A DNA stretch of 64,000 nt. It comes from CAIMWS01 sp964409245. GTDB lineage: Bacteria; Verrucomicrobiota; Verrucomicrobiia; Limisphaerales; UBA1319. The DNA lies in assembly GCA_964409245.1 (NCBI GenBank), contig CAYPCQ010000021.1:22661-86660 (forward strand). Reading direction: 5' to 3'. Positions 9,301 to 17,374 of the stretch are shown piece after piece; the stretch's first letter is position 1; each line of letters opens with the position of its first letter. The notes under the pieces were generated by a model. The model was not told where the DNA came from. It was given only the letters and a program-made list of their open reading frames with translations, and did no database searches. The translations under genes were made by a program, and so were the position numbers.

Positions 9301-10661
9301 TCCACATTGAACAATTCCAAAAGCCGGCTGGCATGATGATAGATCAGTTTCCAGGGGCCTTGGCGAACCGCGCTGAAAGGCCCCTGGCCACCGTAGTTGT
9401 GCGGGAAATGCCAGACGAAGGCCCGCGCCGCCGGAGTTCCGCCCTCCCCCTTCAGGAGCGGGACGAAGCTGACCCCGTCCACGGGCTGGATGGTTTTGCC
9501 GCGCCAATCGACCCCTGCCAGCTCCAGGATCGTCGGGAAAAAATCCTCAATCACCAACGGCTCCCGGCAGACCGCGCCGGGTGTGGTTACCCCGGCCCAT
9601 TTCACGATCATGGGTTCCCGGATGCCGCCTTCGTAGGGCGTCAGTTTATGGCCGCGCAGCGGCAAGTTCGGCGGGCACTGCGACGGCGAGCCGTTGTCCG
9701 ACATGAAGAGTATGATGGTGTTTTCCGCCACGCCGAGACGGTCGAGCGCGCCCAGGAGGTCGCCCAGCGATTGATCCATGCCTTCGATCATCGAGGCCAG
9801 CGTGGCCTCGAACGGTTTCAGGCCGGCCGCCAGGTATTTCGGGTAGAAACGGTCATCCTTTTCCCACGGGGCGTGGACGGCGTAGTGGGCCAGGTACAGA
9901 TAAAACGGCTGCCGGTCCGCCACCGATTTCTCGACGGCCTTGACCGCCTCCCGCGTGAGGGCTTCGGTGAGGTAGATGTCCTGCCCGTGATACGCTGCCA
10001 GGCCCGGCACATCCCAAATCAGGTCCGGCGGTTGGGTGCGCCAGCCGGCGCTGAAGTTTTTCAGGCCCCAATAACTGCCCGGCCCGCCCGCCGCGTGCCC
10101 CGCCACGTTCAGGTCGAAGCCGAGGTTCAGTGGATTCTCACCCGGCGTGCCCTTGGCGCCAAAGTGGGCCTTGCCGACGTGTATGGTCCGGTAGCCGGAC
10201 GCCCGCAGCAGCGCGGGCAGCGGGGTGACCTGCATGGTGCGATCGATGGCGGCGTTGGTGCAGATGCCATTCAGGTTCCAGGCGGGAGGCTTTATGGCCG
10301 GACTCGGATTATCCGGTGAAATGTCCTTGCGCAGCGTCCAATTGGTCACCCGATGCCGGGCGGCGTTCATGCCGGTCAGCGCGCTGACACGGGTGGGCGA
10401 ACACACCGCGGAGGCGTAAGCCTGGGTGAACTTCATGCCCTGGGCGGCGAGCCGCTCCATGTTGGGCGTCCGGTAACGGCGGTTCAAATCGGTCGCTTCC
10501 GTGTGGAACGGCACCGACGTTTCCTGCCATCCCATATCGTCCACGAGAAAAAAGACAATGTTGGGCCGGCCAGCAACCCTTGGCACGTCCGCCGCCAGCG
10601 TGGGGGATATGCGGAACGAGGCGGCCAGCAGTATGGCCACCAGCAGTAAAGCGTGTTTCAT
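6399..10661 (-). CDS. sulfatase fused to GH106-like (alpha-L-rhamnosidase-type) glycoside hydrolase
   Basis: This is one uninterrupted 1420-residue frame. The ATG at 10661 gives a clear signal peptide (MKHALLLVAILLAASF); an upstream TTG exists but would add 11 residues before it. Residues about 30-490 are a type I sulfatase: VDDMGW metal ligands near 40, CSPTR with C87 as the formylglycine precursor, HVGKAHFG near 161, and DNG at about 322-324. From about residue 535 the chain changes to a GH106-like hydrolase (YHAWPLYWLNAPLD, VIFYDDINFPTG, FFDDAA), followed near 1130-1280 by a concanavalin-like module (DDFSAGLGQW). Desulfation and deglycosylation would thus be on one chain. No formylglycine-generating enzyme is in the window. 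The GH106 link is by general resemblance; I could not assign catalytic residues. Confidence 0.82.
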   Translation of the reverse strand: MKHALLLVAILLAASFRISPTLAADVPRVAGRPNIVFFLVDDMGWQETSVPFHTEATDLNRRYRTPNMERLAAQGMKFTQAYASAVCSPTRVSALTGMNAARHRVTNWTLRKDISPDNPSPAIKPPAWNLNGICTNAAIDRTMQVTPLPALLRASGYRTIHVGKAHFGAKGTPGENPLNLGFDLNVAGHAAGGPGSYWGLKNFSAGWRTQPPDLIWDVPGLAAYHGQDIYLTEALTREAVKAVEKSVADRQPFYLYLAHYAVHAPWEKDDRFYPKYLAAGLKPFEATLASMIEGMDQSLGDLLGALDRLGVAENTIILFMSDNGSPSQCPPNLPLRGHKLTPYEGGIREPMIVKWAGVTTPGAVCREPLVIEDFFPTILELAGVDWRGKTIQPVDGVSFVPLLKGEGGTPAARAFVWHFPHNYGGQGPFSAVRQGPWKLIYHHASRLLELFNVDEDISEKRDLAKENGAKARELAGLLGERLRAENALMPTDLATGKTIEWPDQVAAKSSAPRAASLKDSGAAENIAGDFKDPPLRYHAWPLYWLNAPLDSNVLREQIQAMRDQAGFGGFAPLTLGAARPEYLTEEYFGRYGLLLELAEKLGLKVIFYDDINFPTGTAGGRLARQHPGSTLKNLRKVESKAAGSCLVESQVPQGTLMAAIAMETTTRQRVDLAGFIKDGLLAWPAPPGAWKIMFFVCVPESGFVDYLDPEAVKRWMALTYDQFARRFGRHFGTTIVQSFFDDAAMVYTSGGRTWTTAFNTKFKQKHGADPALLYPALWYDIGPDTEAARVALFGMRAELMSEGFVRTLHEWCAAHGIQVSGHPAGNYEPQPVEVSGDNIKFYQHCDIPLLDSIHYYGHGRDGFKLPTSAAFTYDRPVTAVEIYGNYPDSSVDKAMLYRSAMELYARGANLMIPHGMWYEPSKMHIPPEFSHRNPRFGAELPAYNQFVGRCSLMLQGGRHVADLAMLYPVVALQAAYQFDVPGLQQPNWGKDAPPEADYLKLSGRLTGQVRRDFTFLHPEILDQRCRVDGPILRLGNASNWEDYRVVIIPGGKVISWNNLRKIRAFWEQGGRVVGTTQLPFKSSEFGHDAEVQRTIAEMFGPAPAGAMAMSTQLPYHIRLEAAGSTIKTYVKGVLVDVTVDETFRKGTIGFRESNDERAGIARLKVTSLAGNILFQDDFSAGLGQWTNTQNASISHGWLTVGENHAMRSRAGAGWTDYVIEADLSTNDAPAGLVFRASEDGRNHYLWQFWPAQERLRPHKLVDGRYWVIKDVPCVDVDENVKPFVARSNARGGKAYFAANPTAGTLAAILDDALPIADVALENPPAANSGGGMLSYLHKVKDDAHLYYFANSSNDRVDAWVRLRGRHTLQRWDPHTGAMLPADCSHATEQGQEITRVRLLLEPVKSVFLTAARPPATAAAK

Positions 10662-10690
10662 AGTCGTCTGGTAGTTTCGATGGGCTCCAT

Positions 10691-13600
10691 TCAAGGATGA
10701 TGCATTTTATTACCGGAACATGGCTCGGGGAAGACCTGGGAAGCCTCAGCCACCACCGCCAGGGTGCCATCCGTGGCCAGGCGGTTGGTCCACCTGAGCC
10801 CCGCGCCAAGCGGAGGCAGAGCCAGGCTGGCAAATGCGCCGGTGTAATCCGCCGCCTGGAATAGCTGGAAGCGGTCGCCCGCCGCGAGACCGTCAGGCCC
10901 CGGATTGGTCACCACGAGCGAACCACCGCAAGCCAGCTGGCCGCCCGCCACCAGCAGGTCATTCGTCGTGGTTCCAGCGCTCCTGGACAACTCCATCCAG
11001 ACCGTCCCTTGCAGGACGGCCGTGCCTTCAATAGCCAGGCGGCCGAGGGAGCTGCCCGGGGACACCGCCCCCCGCACGACCACACTGCCTTTCACGATTC
11101 CGTTGCCGGCCAATGTCTGGTTGGTTCCCAATACCCATCCCCCAGCCAGAGCGGAAACATCCAGCACAGCCTGGTTGGAAACCACGATCAGCGGAGTGCG
11201 GGACACCGAGGCTCCGGCCCCAAACTGCAGCGTGCCGGCGCTGATGACCGTGTTGCCCCGGTAGGAATTCGTGCCCGCTAATAACAGCGTGCCGCCGCTG
11301 GTCTTGATGAGGCCCCCGCCGCCTCCGATCGGCCCGCTGACGGCCAGGGCATCGGCCACATCAAATTGGGAATCCTGGTTCAGCGTGATGGCTCCGGCGA
11401 GGGTCGGGCTGCCCGTCAGCCCCTCCCAAATGCGCCCGCCATTGAGCACGATTTTTTTATCGTGGACCACCCGGCGGTTCACAATCAAGCCGAGCGTGCC
11501 GCCGGCCGCAACGGTGATGGTGTTGGAGGCCCGCCCCAGGCAGCCGGCCACATCCGGCAAATAGCCGTTGGCGTAGAAAGCCCCGCTGAGGATATTGATA
11601 TCCCCGAGATCGCTGGCTCCGTTGCCCATGCCAATATAACCGGCGCCCGGATTCCCCAGGATGGTCAGGGTGAAACCGTCCCCTGCCGCCGGGCCGAACA
11701 CGTTCAAACCGCTGGCAGCAGCGCGCAGCGTGGTGTCCCCCGCCAGGGTCAGGTTCCGGATCCCGCCTTGCCCGGCACTGGTGTTCACCAGCGCGCCCCG
11801 GCCTCCCACGCCGGCCCCTTCCGCCACCATATCCGTGTTCAGGCGGTGGCCGTTGACATCCACCGCCGCCCCGCTGGCCACAGTCACCGGCTGGGAGCCA
11901 AAGGCATTGGTGTGCCCGGCTTTGAGCACCCCCTCGAGGACGGTGCTGCCGCCGCTATAAGCATTGGCGCCCGCCAGCGTCAAAGTTCCCGGCCCTGATT
12001 TTTCGACCAGGGCGCCGGAAGTCAAAACAGTACTGATGACGGCGCTGTTGGTCCGCACCGTGATCGTCGAAACCCCGCCCGGCGGCAGTTCGAGGGAACC
12101 GCCAGCCAGCGTCCAATCATGCGTGCCCGGCGACCCAAAGACGAGGTTTTGCATCTGGCCCGGGCTGGCGTCCGCGGTAACGGTGCGGGAGGCAGTGATG
12201 CGGTTGGTGAAATACGCGGTGGCGGCTGGCCCGGAAGCCACTGCGCCGTTCAGCCAATTCGCCGGGGCCGGCCAGGCGCCGCTGGCATCCACCGACCAGG
12301 CGCCCCAGGTTGGCGGATGGGTGGGGGCTTCAAAAACACGGATCTGCACCCAGTCGCCGGCATAGCCAGTGGTCCCGTCAGCGGAGCTGAACGCATAGAG
12401 GCTCCGGGTGGTGGGCGCAATACCGGTGATGGCCACCTTTTGCGCCTGGTTCCAATTGCCTGGCGTGAAAATCAATTGTGCCCCACCAGACACAACCGCA
12501 TTGGTGGCGCCGAGGCTCAAGGCGGTATGCACCACGACCTCGCCGCCGGGAGGTGCGCTCAACGCGATTTTATAAGTTCCGGCACCGCCGGCGCCAACCG
12601 TCAAAGACCCCGGGGAGGCACGGATCCGGCAGCCGCGATCCTGGCCATCGTAATAGGGCGTTCCCCGTCCCACATCCTGGGGGCAAAGGTCCGCATGGGG
12701 TGGCGCACCGGGGGCGAACACCCGCCGCACGGCGTCCAGATAATCCCAGGCGTATTGGCGGGTCACTCCGAAGAAATGCCCCTCGCCCCATTCATCCCAA
12801 TTATCCAGCAGGAGCAAGCGCGCCTCCAGGCCCGTGCCCGTGCGCTGGTCCAGCGTGGCTTTGGCCTGCTGGCAAAGCGTGGCATACTCGGTGGGATGGA
12901 GCCGCCATTTTTTAGTGCTGTCAGACGAGCCCCACGGTTCCGAATCCCAGCCCGAAGAAATCGTGACCAGATTCGGCACCACTCCCGCCGCCTGAGCGTC
13001 CCAGCAGGTTTGATGGGCGGCCAGCACTTCGGAGGCTCCCGGGGTTTGGCCGCTCAGGATATTCATGAAGGTTGGCAAATGATACGCAAAACTGTGGTCC
13101 ATCCCGGCCTCCTTCATCCACTGGTTATTCGTGTGAGGGCCGGCGGCAGTGAAGCCGTTGTAACTCCCCAGCACATACAGCCCCGCGTAACCTTCCCGCT
13201 GGCAGGCGGCGCGCATTTCCGTGAGCGCCGCAGCCATCGCGGCATGGTTCAAAGGCGATTCGAAGAAAAAGAGCACCGGCTGGTTGTCGAGCACGAGATA
13301 ATTCGTGCGCCGGAAATAATTTTCGAGCCAGTAGGGGAACACGTTCCCGACCAGATCCTCCTTGGAATTGGCGATTTTGCCCACGCTCATGATGGCGAAT
13401 TTGGCCTGGCCCCCGTAGCGGCCATTGGCAAATCCCCCCTCCAGCCAGCGATGGTGCAGCGGCACCACCGGACGGCTCCCCACATTGGCGGGATCCCGAT
13501 ACCAGCAAGGCACGAAAAAGGAGATCCCATGGTCCATGGCCCATTTGATTTCCCAGTCCGTCGGCTCGGCATCCCCTTCGTCGTAATACCCCAGCGCGGG

Positions 13601-14116
13601 CTTGCGGTCCGGATACCCCCGGATGGAATTATAACCCGCATCGCGCCAGAACGGGCAGATGATCGCCCCCACCTGGTAACGGCCGGTATCCACAGGCGCT
13701 GGCGGTGGCACATAATCGAGGTTCGTCCTGGTTGCCGCCTCCTGCCACCACACCGGGAAACTCCCCCGCAGCCGCGTGGCGCCGCCTTGCGCCACCACCA
13801 CCGCGGCCGTGGCCTTGATGGCCACCGGCGATTGCACATCCCAGGTGAACTGTTTCACCTCGCCCACCTTCCACGCTTCGACCTGCCAGACCCGCCCCGT
13901 GCTGGCGCCGATGCCGGCCACACCCGCCGGCAATTCCAACCTCACCGCGAGATTGCTGGCGGCTGAAGCATTGGTGTTCTGGATGACGGCCACCACCTGG
14001 CCGGGCCGGTTGGCGCGCGCGATCACGGGCTCCAGGTATCCCTGCTGCAGCTTGAAACCCAAAGCACCCTGCAGGGCGAGGAGCCATAAGGCCGTTATCC
14101 ATCCGCTCTTGATCAT
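10691..14116 (-). CDS. secreted WbsX/GH99-like enzyme with autotransporter-associated beta-strand repeats
   Basis: The protein is 1141 residues from the ATG at 14116, which is followed by the signal peptide MIKSGWITALWLLALQGALG. After an N-terminal beta domain, residues about 150-500 resemble the WbsX/GH99-like family: GYYDEGDAEPTDWEIKWA, YLVLDNQPVLFFFESP and LLLLDNWDEWGEGHFF, the last equivalent to the family's NEWAEG motif. After a middle beta region come autotransporter-associated (PATR-type) strand repeats, visible as GTLTLAGANAYSGGSTV and GTLLLAGTNSYRGNTV. No C-terminal autotransporter barrel follows; the C-terminus is short and polar. WbsX proteins are often labelled glycosyltransferases, but the secretion signal and context favour a hydrolase such as an endo-mannosidase-type enzyme. 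Substrate unknown. Confidence 0.75.
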   Translation of the reverse strand: MIKSGWITALWLLALQGALGFKLQQGYLEPVIARANRPGQVVAVIQNTNASAASNLAVRLELPAGVAGIGASTGRVWQVEAWKVGEVKQFTWDVQSPVAIKATAAVVVAQGGATRLRGSFPVWWQEAATRTNLDYVPPPAPVDTGRYQVGAIICPFWRDAGYNSIRGYPDRKPALGYYDEGDAEPTDWEIKWAMDHGISFFVPCWYRDPANVGSRPVVPLHHRWLEGGFANGRYGGQAKFAIMSVGKIANSKEDLVGNVFPYWLENYFRRTNYLVLDNQPVLFFFESPLNHAAMAAALTEMRAACQREGYAGLYVLGSYNGFTAAGPHTNNQWMKEAGMDHSFAYHLPTFMNILSGQTPGASEVLAAHQTCWDAQAAGVVPNLVTISSGWDSEPWGSSDSTKKWRLHPTEYATLCQQAKATLDQRTGTGLEARLLLLDNWDEWGEGHFFGVTRQYAWDYLDAVRRVFAPGAPPHADLCPQDVGRGTPYYDGQDRGCRIRASPGSLTVGAGGAGTYKIALSAPPGGEVVVHTALSLGATNAVVSGGAQLIFTPGNWNQAQKVAITGIAPTTRSLYAFSSADGTTGYAGDWVQIRVFEAPTHPPTWGAWSVDASGAWPAPANWLNGAVASGPAATAYFTNRITASRTVTADASPGQMQNLVFGSPGTHDWTLAGGSLELPPGGVSTITVRTNSAVISTVLTSGALVEKSGPGTLTLAGANAYSGGSTVLEGVLKAGHTNAFGSQPVTVASGAAVDVNGHRLNTDMVAEGAGVGGRGALVNTSAGQGGIRNLTLAGDTTLRAAASGLNVFGPAAGDGFTLTILGNPGAGYIGMGNGASDLGDINILSGAFYANGYLPDVAGCLGRASNTITVAAGGTLGLIVNRRVVHDKKIVLNGGRIWEGLTGSPTLAGAITLNQDSQFDVADALAVSGPIGGGGGLIKTSGGTLLLAGTNSYRGNTVISAGTLQFGAGASVSRTPLIVVSNQAVLDVSALAGGWVLGTNQTLAGNGIVKGSVVVRGAVSPGSSLGRLAIEGTAVLQGTVWMELSRSAGTTTNDLLVAGGQLACGGSLVVTNPGPDGLAAGDRFQLFQAADYTGAFASLALPPLGAGLRWTNRLATDGTLAVVAEASQVFPEPCSGNKMHHP

Positions 14117-14211
14117 AGCATGACCATTCCTGGCCGGCATTCCCGCCGGCCAGGAGGTTGGCATCATCCAGATGATTCCGTTTGGTGGCCGCCACCAACC
14201 GGCGATTTTGC

Positions 14212-17200
14212 TTAGCGCACCGGCTGGAAGGTGACGGTTTTCAGGTTGATCGGCTGCCAGCCTTCACGAACCGGTTTCACCGCCAGGGAAGTTTTGCCAG
14301 CGGCGGTGATTTCCAAGGTGCCCAGGTTCGTGCGCCGGAACTTGCCATAATCACCCGTGTTGGGAGCGGCGACCTTGACCTTTTGCCCGCCCAAGCTCAC
14401 CTCGAACGATCCGGCGCCGAGGGAGGCGATTTCCGCCTGCAGGCGGTATTTGCCAGGTTTGGTGGCGTTGAACTGCCACTCCACCCAGTCGGACGGATCC
14501 AGCCAAAACCCGACGCAATCACGCTGGGCGCCGGATTCGAATTTGACCTGGCCGCCATGGCAAACAGCCTCCTCAGCCAGCAACCGGAGCGAGCCGTCCA
14601 GATCCTGAACAATGGTGCTGGCGGCGATTTCCGGCTCCCCCTGGATCCTGGCCACCACCACGGTGCAAATGAGATCCGGAGCGGCAGCGGGCAGGCTGAT
14701 GACGGTCCCGTCCGCCACCTGCTGAGCGCCGAGCCGGGTTTTATCGGCATCCACCAGCAGCCAGGCTCCCACGATTTCATTTTTCAAGCCCGGCACCAGC
14801 AACTTGCCATCGGCGGGCCAGTTGAACACGTGCAGATAAAGGGTGGTTTGCCCGCCCTCAACCTTGCGGGTGCAGCGGCCCCACGGCAGGCGGCGGAAGG
14901 GGCTGGCGCTGCTGCCATAAATGGCCTCCCCATTGGTTTTCATCCACTGGCCCACCGCGCGGAGCCGTTCCACGGAGGGTTGGGGGATCAATCCCTCGGA
15001 GGTGGGGCCCACATTGAGCAGGTAATTGCCGCCCTTGGAGGCGATATCCACCAGGTTGCGGATCAACACCTCCACCGGTTTCCAATTGTCATCGTAGCTT
15101 TTGTAGCCCCAGGTGTTGTTCATGGTCATGCAAGTTTCCCAATCCCGTCCGCCGAAGCCGGTGGCGGGGATGAACTGCTCGGGAGTTTCCGTGTCGCCCG
15201 CAAAACCGCCGCCCAGCCGGTTATTAATGATGATGCCCGGCTGCAGTTTGATCAAAGGCAGGAGCATGGAAGCGCGCTCCTTGTTCATGCCGGTGGGGGT
15301 ATCCCACCACAGGACCGCCACCGGGCCGTAATTGCTCAGGATCTCGCGCACCTGGGGCACGGCGATCTGGCGGAGGTAGTCATCCATGCTGCCATCCTGG
15401 GCTTTGTCCCAATGCCCGCCGGAAGCAGCCCCGCCGGGATGGTTCCAATCCTGCGCCTGGGAATAGTAAAACCCGAGTTTCAAACCGTGCCGCTGGCAGG
15501 CCTCCGCCAGGGGCTTGAGCAGATCCTTGCCGTAGGGCGAGGCATCCACCACGTCCCAGGCGGTGGCCTTGGAATCGAACAGCGCGAAGCCGTCGTGGTG
15601 TTTGGAAGTGATGACGATGTATTTCATGCCGGCTTCCTTGGCCAGGCGCACCCATTCGTCGGCGTCGTATTTGACCGGGTTGAACTGCCGGGCATATTCG
15701 CGGTATTCAGCCACCGGGATTTTGCCGCGGTTCATGATCCACTCGCCGATGCCGTTGATCCGCCGTCCGTTATACGTGCCGGCCGGCACGGAATAGACTC
15801 CCCAGTGGATGAACATCCCGAACCTGGCCTCGCGCCACCAATTCATGCGGGCATCTTTTTGGGCCTTGGTCTCCTTTTCGTACGGATTCACCTGGATGAC
15901 CTTGGGCTGGCCTTGGATTTCCAGGGCGATCACGGTGGCCAATTTGTCCGGCATGGCGGCGGGCAGCTGGATCTGGATTTGATCCCCGGCTTTGGCTGTG
16001 GGCAGGCTGCCGGAAGCGCCCAGCAGGGCGGCCTTGACCGGCGCGTTTTCCATGGGCGGCAGGATCAATTGGCCCGTCTGCGGCCACTGGAAAACCTGCA
16101 GATACAGCAGGGTGTTGCCATTGTCCAATTTCTTCTGGGTGCAGCGGCCCCAATCGGATTTCTCGAACGGGCTGGCCTGCGTGCCATAGATGGACTCCCC
16201 GTTCACCTCCATCCAACGGCCGATCTCTTCCAGGCGCTGGATGGATTCCTCCGGGAAGGTGCCCTCGGCGGTCGGCCCCACGTTGAGCAGGTAATTGCCG
16301 CCCTTGGAGGCGATATCCACCAATTTGCGGACCAGGTCCTCGGTGGTTTTGAAATTCTTGTCCGCCCGGTTGTAGCCCCAATGGCCGTTCATGGTCATGC
16401 AGGATTCCCAATCCACCCCCGGCAAACCCAGGGCCGGGATTTCCTGCTCCGGGGTGCCAAAATCACCGCAGAAATCCCCCTCCTGCGTCAAACCGGCCAT
16501 GCCGGCGCGGCCTTTATCCACGCGGTTGTTGACGATGATCCGCGGGTTCAGCCCGCGCACGTAGGAGTAGAGATCCCGGCCCATGGCATGGGTCCAGGTG
16601 GCCTCCCATTCACCGTCGAACCACAGCACGCCCGGATCATAATTCTGCACTAGCTCCCGCAACTGGCCTTTCATGTGGTCGATGTACCGGCTGAACACGG
16701 CTTCCCCCGCCGGGCGGTCGATCTTTTCCCAGTCCCGCCGGGGCAGATAGTCCGGCTGATACCAGTCCATGATGGAATGGTAGAAGCACATCCGGACGCC
16801 ATGCTTGCGGCAGGCAGCCGTCAGCTCCGCCAGGATATCCCGCTTGAAGGGGGTGTTGCTGACGCCGAAATCGGTCAGCTTGGTATCCCACAGGCAAAAG
16901 CCGTCGTGGTGTTTGGAGGTGATGACGATATATTTCATGCCGGCCCGTTTGGCGAGCTTCACCCATTCCTCGGCATTGAATTTCACCGGGTTGAACTGTT
17001 CCTGGAGCTTGAGGTACGGTTTCAGCGGGATGTGCGCCTCCTCGCGAATCCACTCGCCATAACTGTTTTTGCCCTGCCATTCCCCGGCGGGCACGGCGTA
17101 AAGCCCCCAGTGGATGAACAAGCCGAAGCGCGATTCGCGCCACCACTGCATCCGGGCGTCGCGCTGGGCGGGGGTTTCGGCGGGTGCGGCGGCCCGCATT

Positions 17201-17259
17201 CCGGGGGCAAACACCGTCATCAGGGCCGCCAACAATGAAAGCAAGGTTTCACGTTTCAT
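14212..17259 (-). CDS. tandem two-domain alpha-L-fucosidase (GH29-GH29) with C-terminal beta module
   Basis: This 1015-residue secreted protein has a signal peptide (first 23 residues) and two complete GH29 catalytic units. Domain 1 (about 30-400) has RFGLFIHWGLYAVPAGEW, YIVITSKHHDGFCLWD and VLWFDGEW with D215 as expected nucleophile. Domain 2 (about 465-840) repeats the same order: RFGMFIHWGVYSVPAGTY, YIVITSKHHDGFALFD and VLWWDTPTG with D653. Both end with KGGNYLLNVGPT, so neither looks truncated. The C-terminal 120 residues form a beta-rich module that may bind carbohydrate (FWLDPSDWVEWQFNAT). Typical GH29 proteins have one catalytic domain. Domain 2 lacks the GEW after its Asp, so the two sites may differ in linkage preference. 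It is the first gene of the cluster in transcription order. Confidence 0.92.
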   Translation of the reverse strand: MKRETLLSLLAALMTVFAPGMRAAAPAETPAQRDARMQWWRESRFGLFIHWGLYAVPAGEWQGKNSYGEWIREEAHIPLKPYLKLQEQFNPVKFNAEEWVKLAKRAGMKYIVITSKHHDGFCLWDTKLTDFGVSNTPFKRDILAELTAACRKHGVRMCFYHSIMDWYQPDYLPRRDWEKIDRPAGEAVFSRYIDHMKGQLRELVQNYDPGVLWFDGEWEATWTHAMGRDLYSYVRGLNPRIIVNNRVDKGRAGMAGLTQEGDFCGDFGTPEQEIPALGLPGVDWESCMTMNGHWGYNRADKNFKTTEDLVRKLVDIASKGGNYLLNVGPTAEGTFPEESIQRLEEIGRWMEVNGESIYGTQASPFEKSDWGRCTQKKLDNGNTLLYLQVFQWPQTGQLILPPMENAPVKAALLGASGSLPTAKAGDQIQIQLPAAMPDKLATVIALEIQGQPKVIQVNPYEKETKAQKDARMNWWREARFGMFIHWGVYSVPAGTYNGRRINGIGEWIMNRGKIPVAEYREYARQFNPVKYDADEWVRLAKEAGMKYIVITSKHHDGFALFDSKATAWDVVDASPYGKDLLKPLAEACQRHGLKLGFYYSQAQDWNHPGGAASGGHWDKAQDGSMDDYLRQIAVPQVREILSNYGPVAVLWWDTPTGMNKERASMLLPLIKLQPGIIINNRLGGGFAGDTETPEQFIPATGFGGRDWETCMTMNNTWGYKSYDDNWKPVEVLIRNLVDIASKGGNYLLNVGPTSEGLIPQPSVERLRAVGQWMKTNGEAIYGSSASPFRRLPWGRCTRKVEGGQTTLYLHVFNWPADGKLLVPGLKNEIVGAWLLVDADKTRLGAQQVADGTVISLPAAAPDLICTVVVARIQGEPEIAASTIVQDLDGSLRLLAEEAVCHGGQVKFESGAQRDCVGFWLDPSDWVEWQFNATKPGKYRLQAEIASLGAGSFEVSLGGQKVKVAAPNTGDYGKFRRTNLGTLEITAAGKTSLAVKPVREGWQPINLKTVTFQPVR

Positions 17260-17374
17260 AGCTCATTCCATCATTGCATCAGGGTCAAAGCGCGAGCCAG
17301 CCGGCAAGCCGGCCCGCGATCTTCATTCGATTTGAATCCAGCCTACCCCTTGGGGCATCCAACTCAAGGAAATT

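Noticed and set aside
14182..16653. Long open plus-strand frame opposite the tandem fucosidase
   Set aside because: Its translation has no recognisable motifs and it lies wholly antisense to a protein with clear GH29 motifs. High GC at third positions makes long antisense frames common here.
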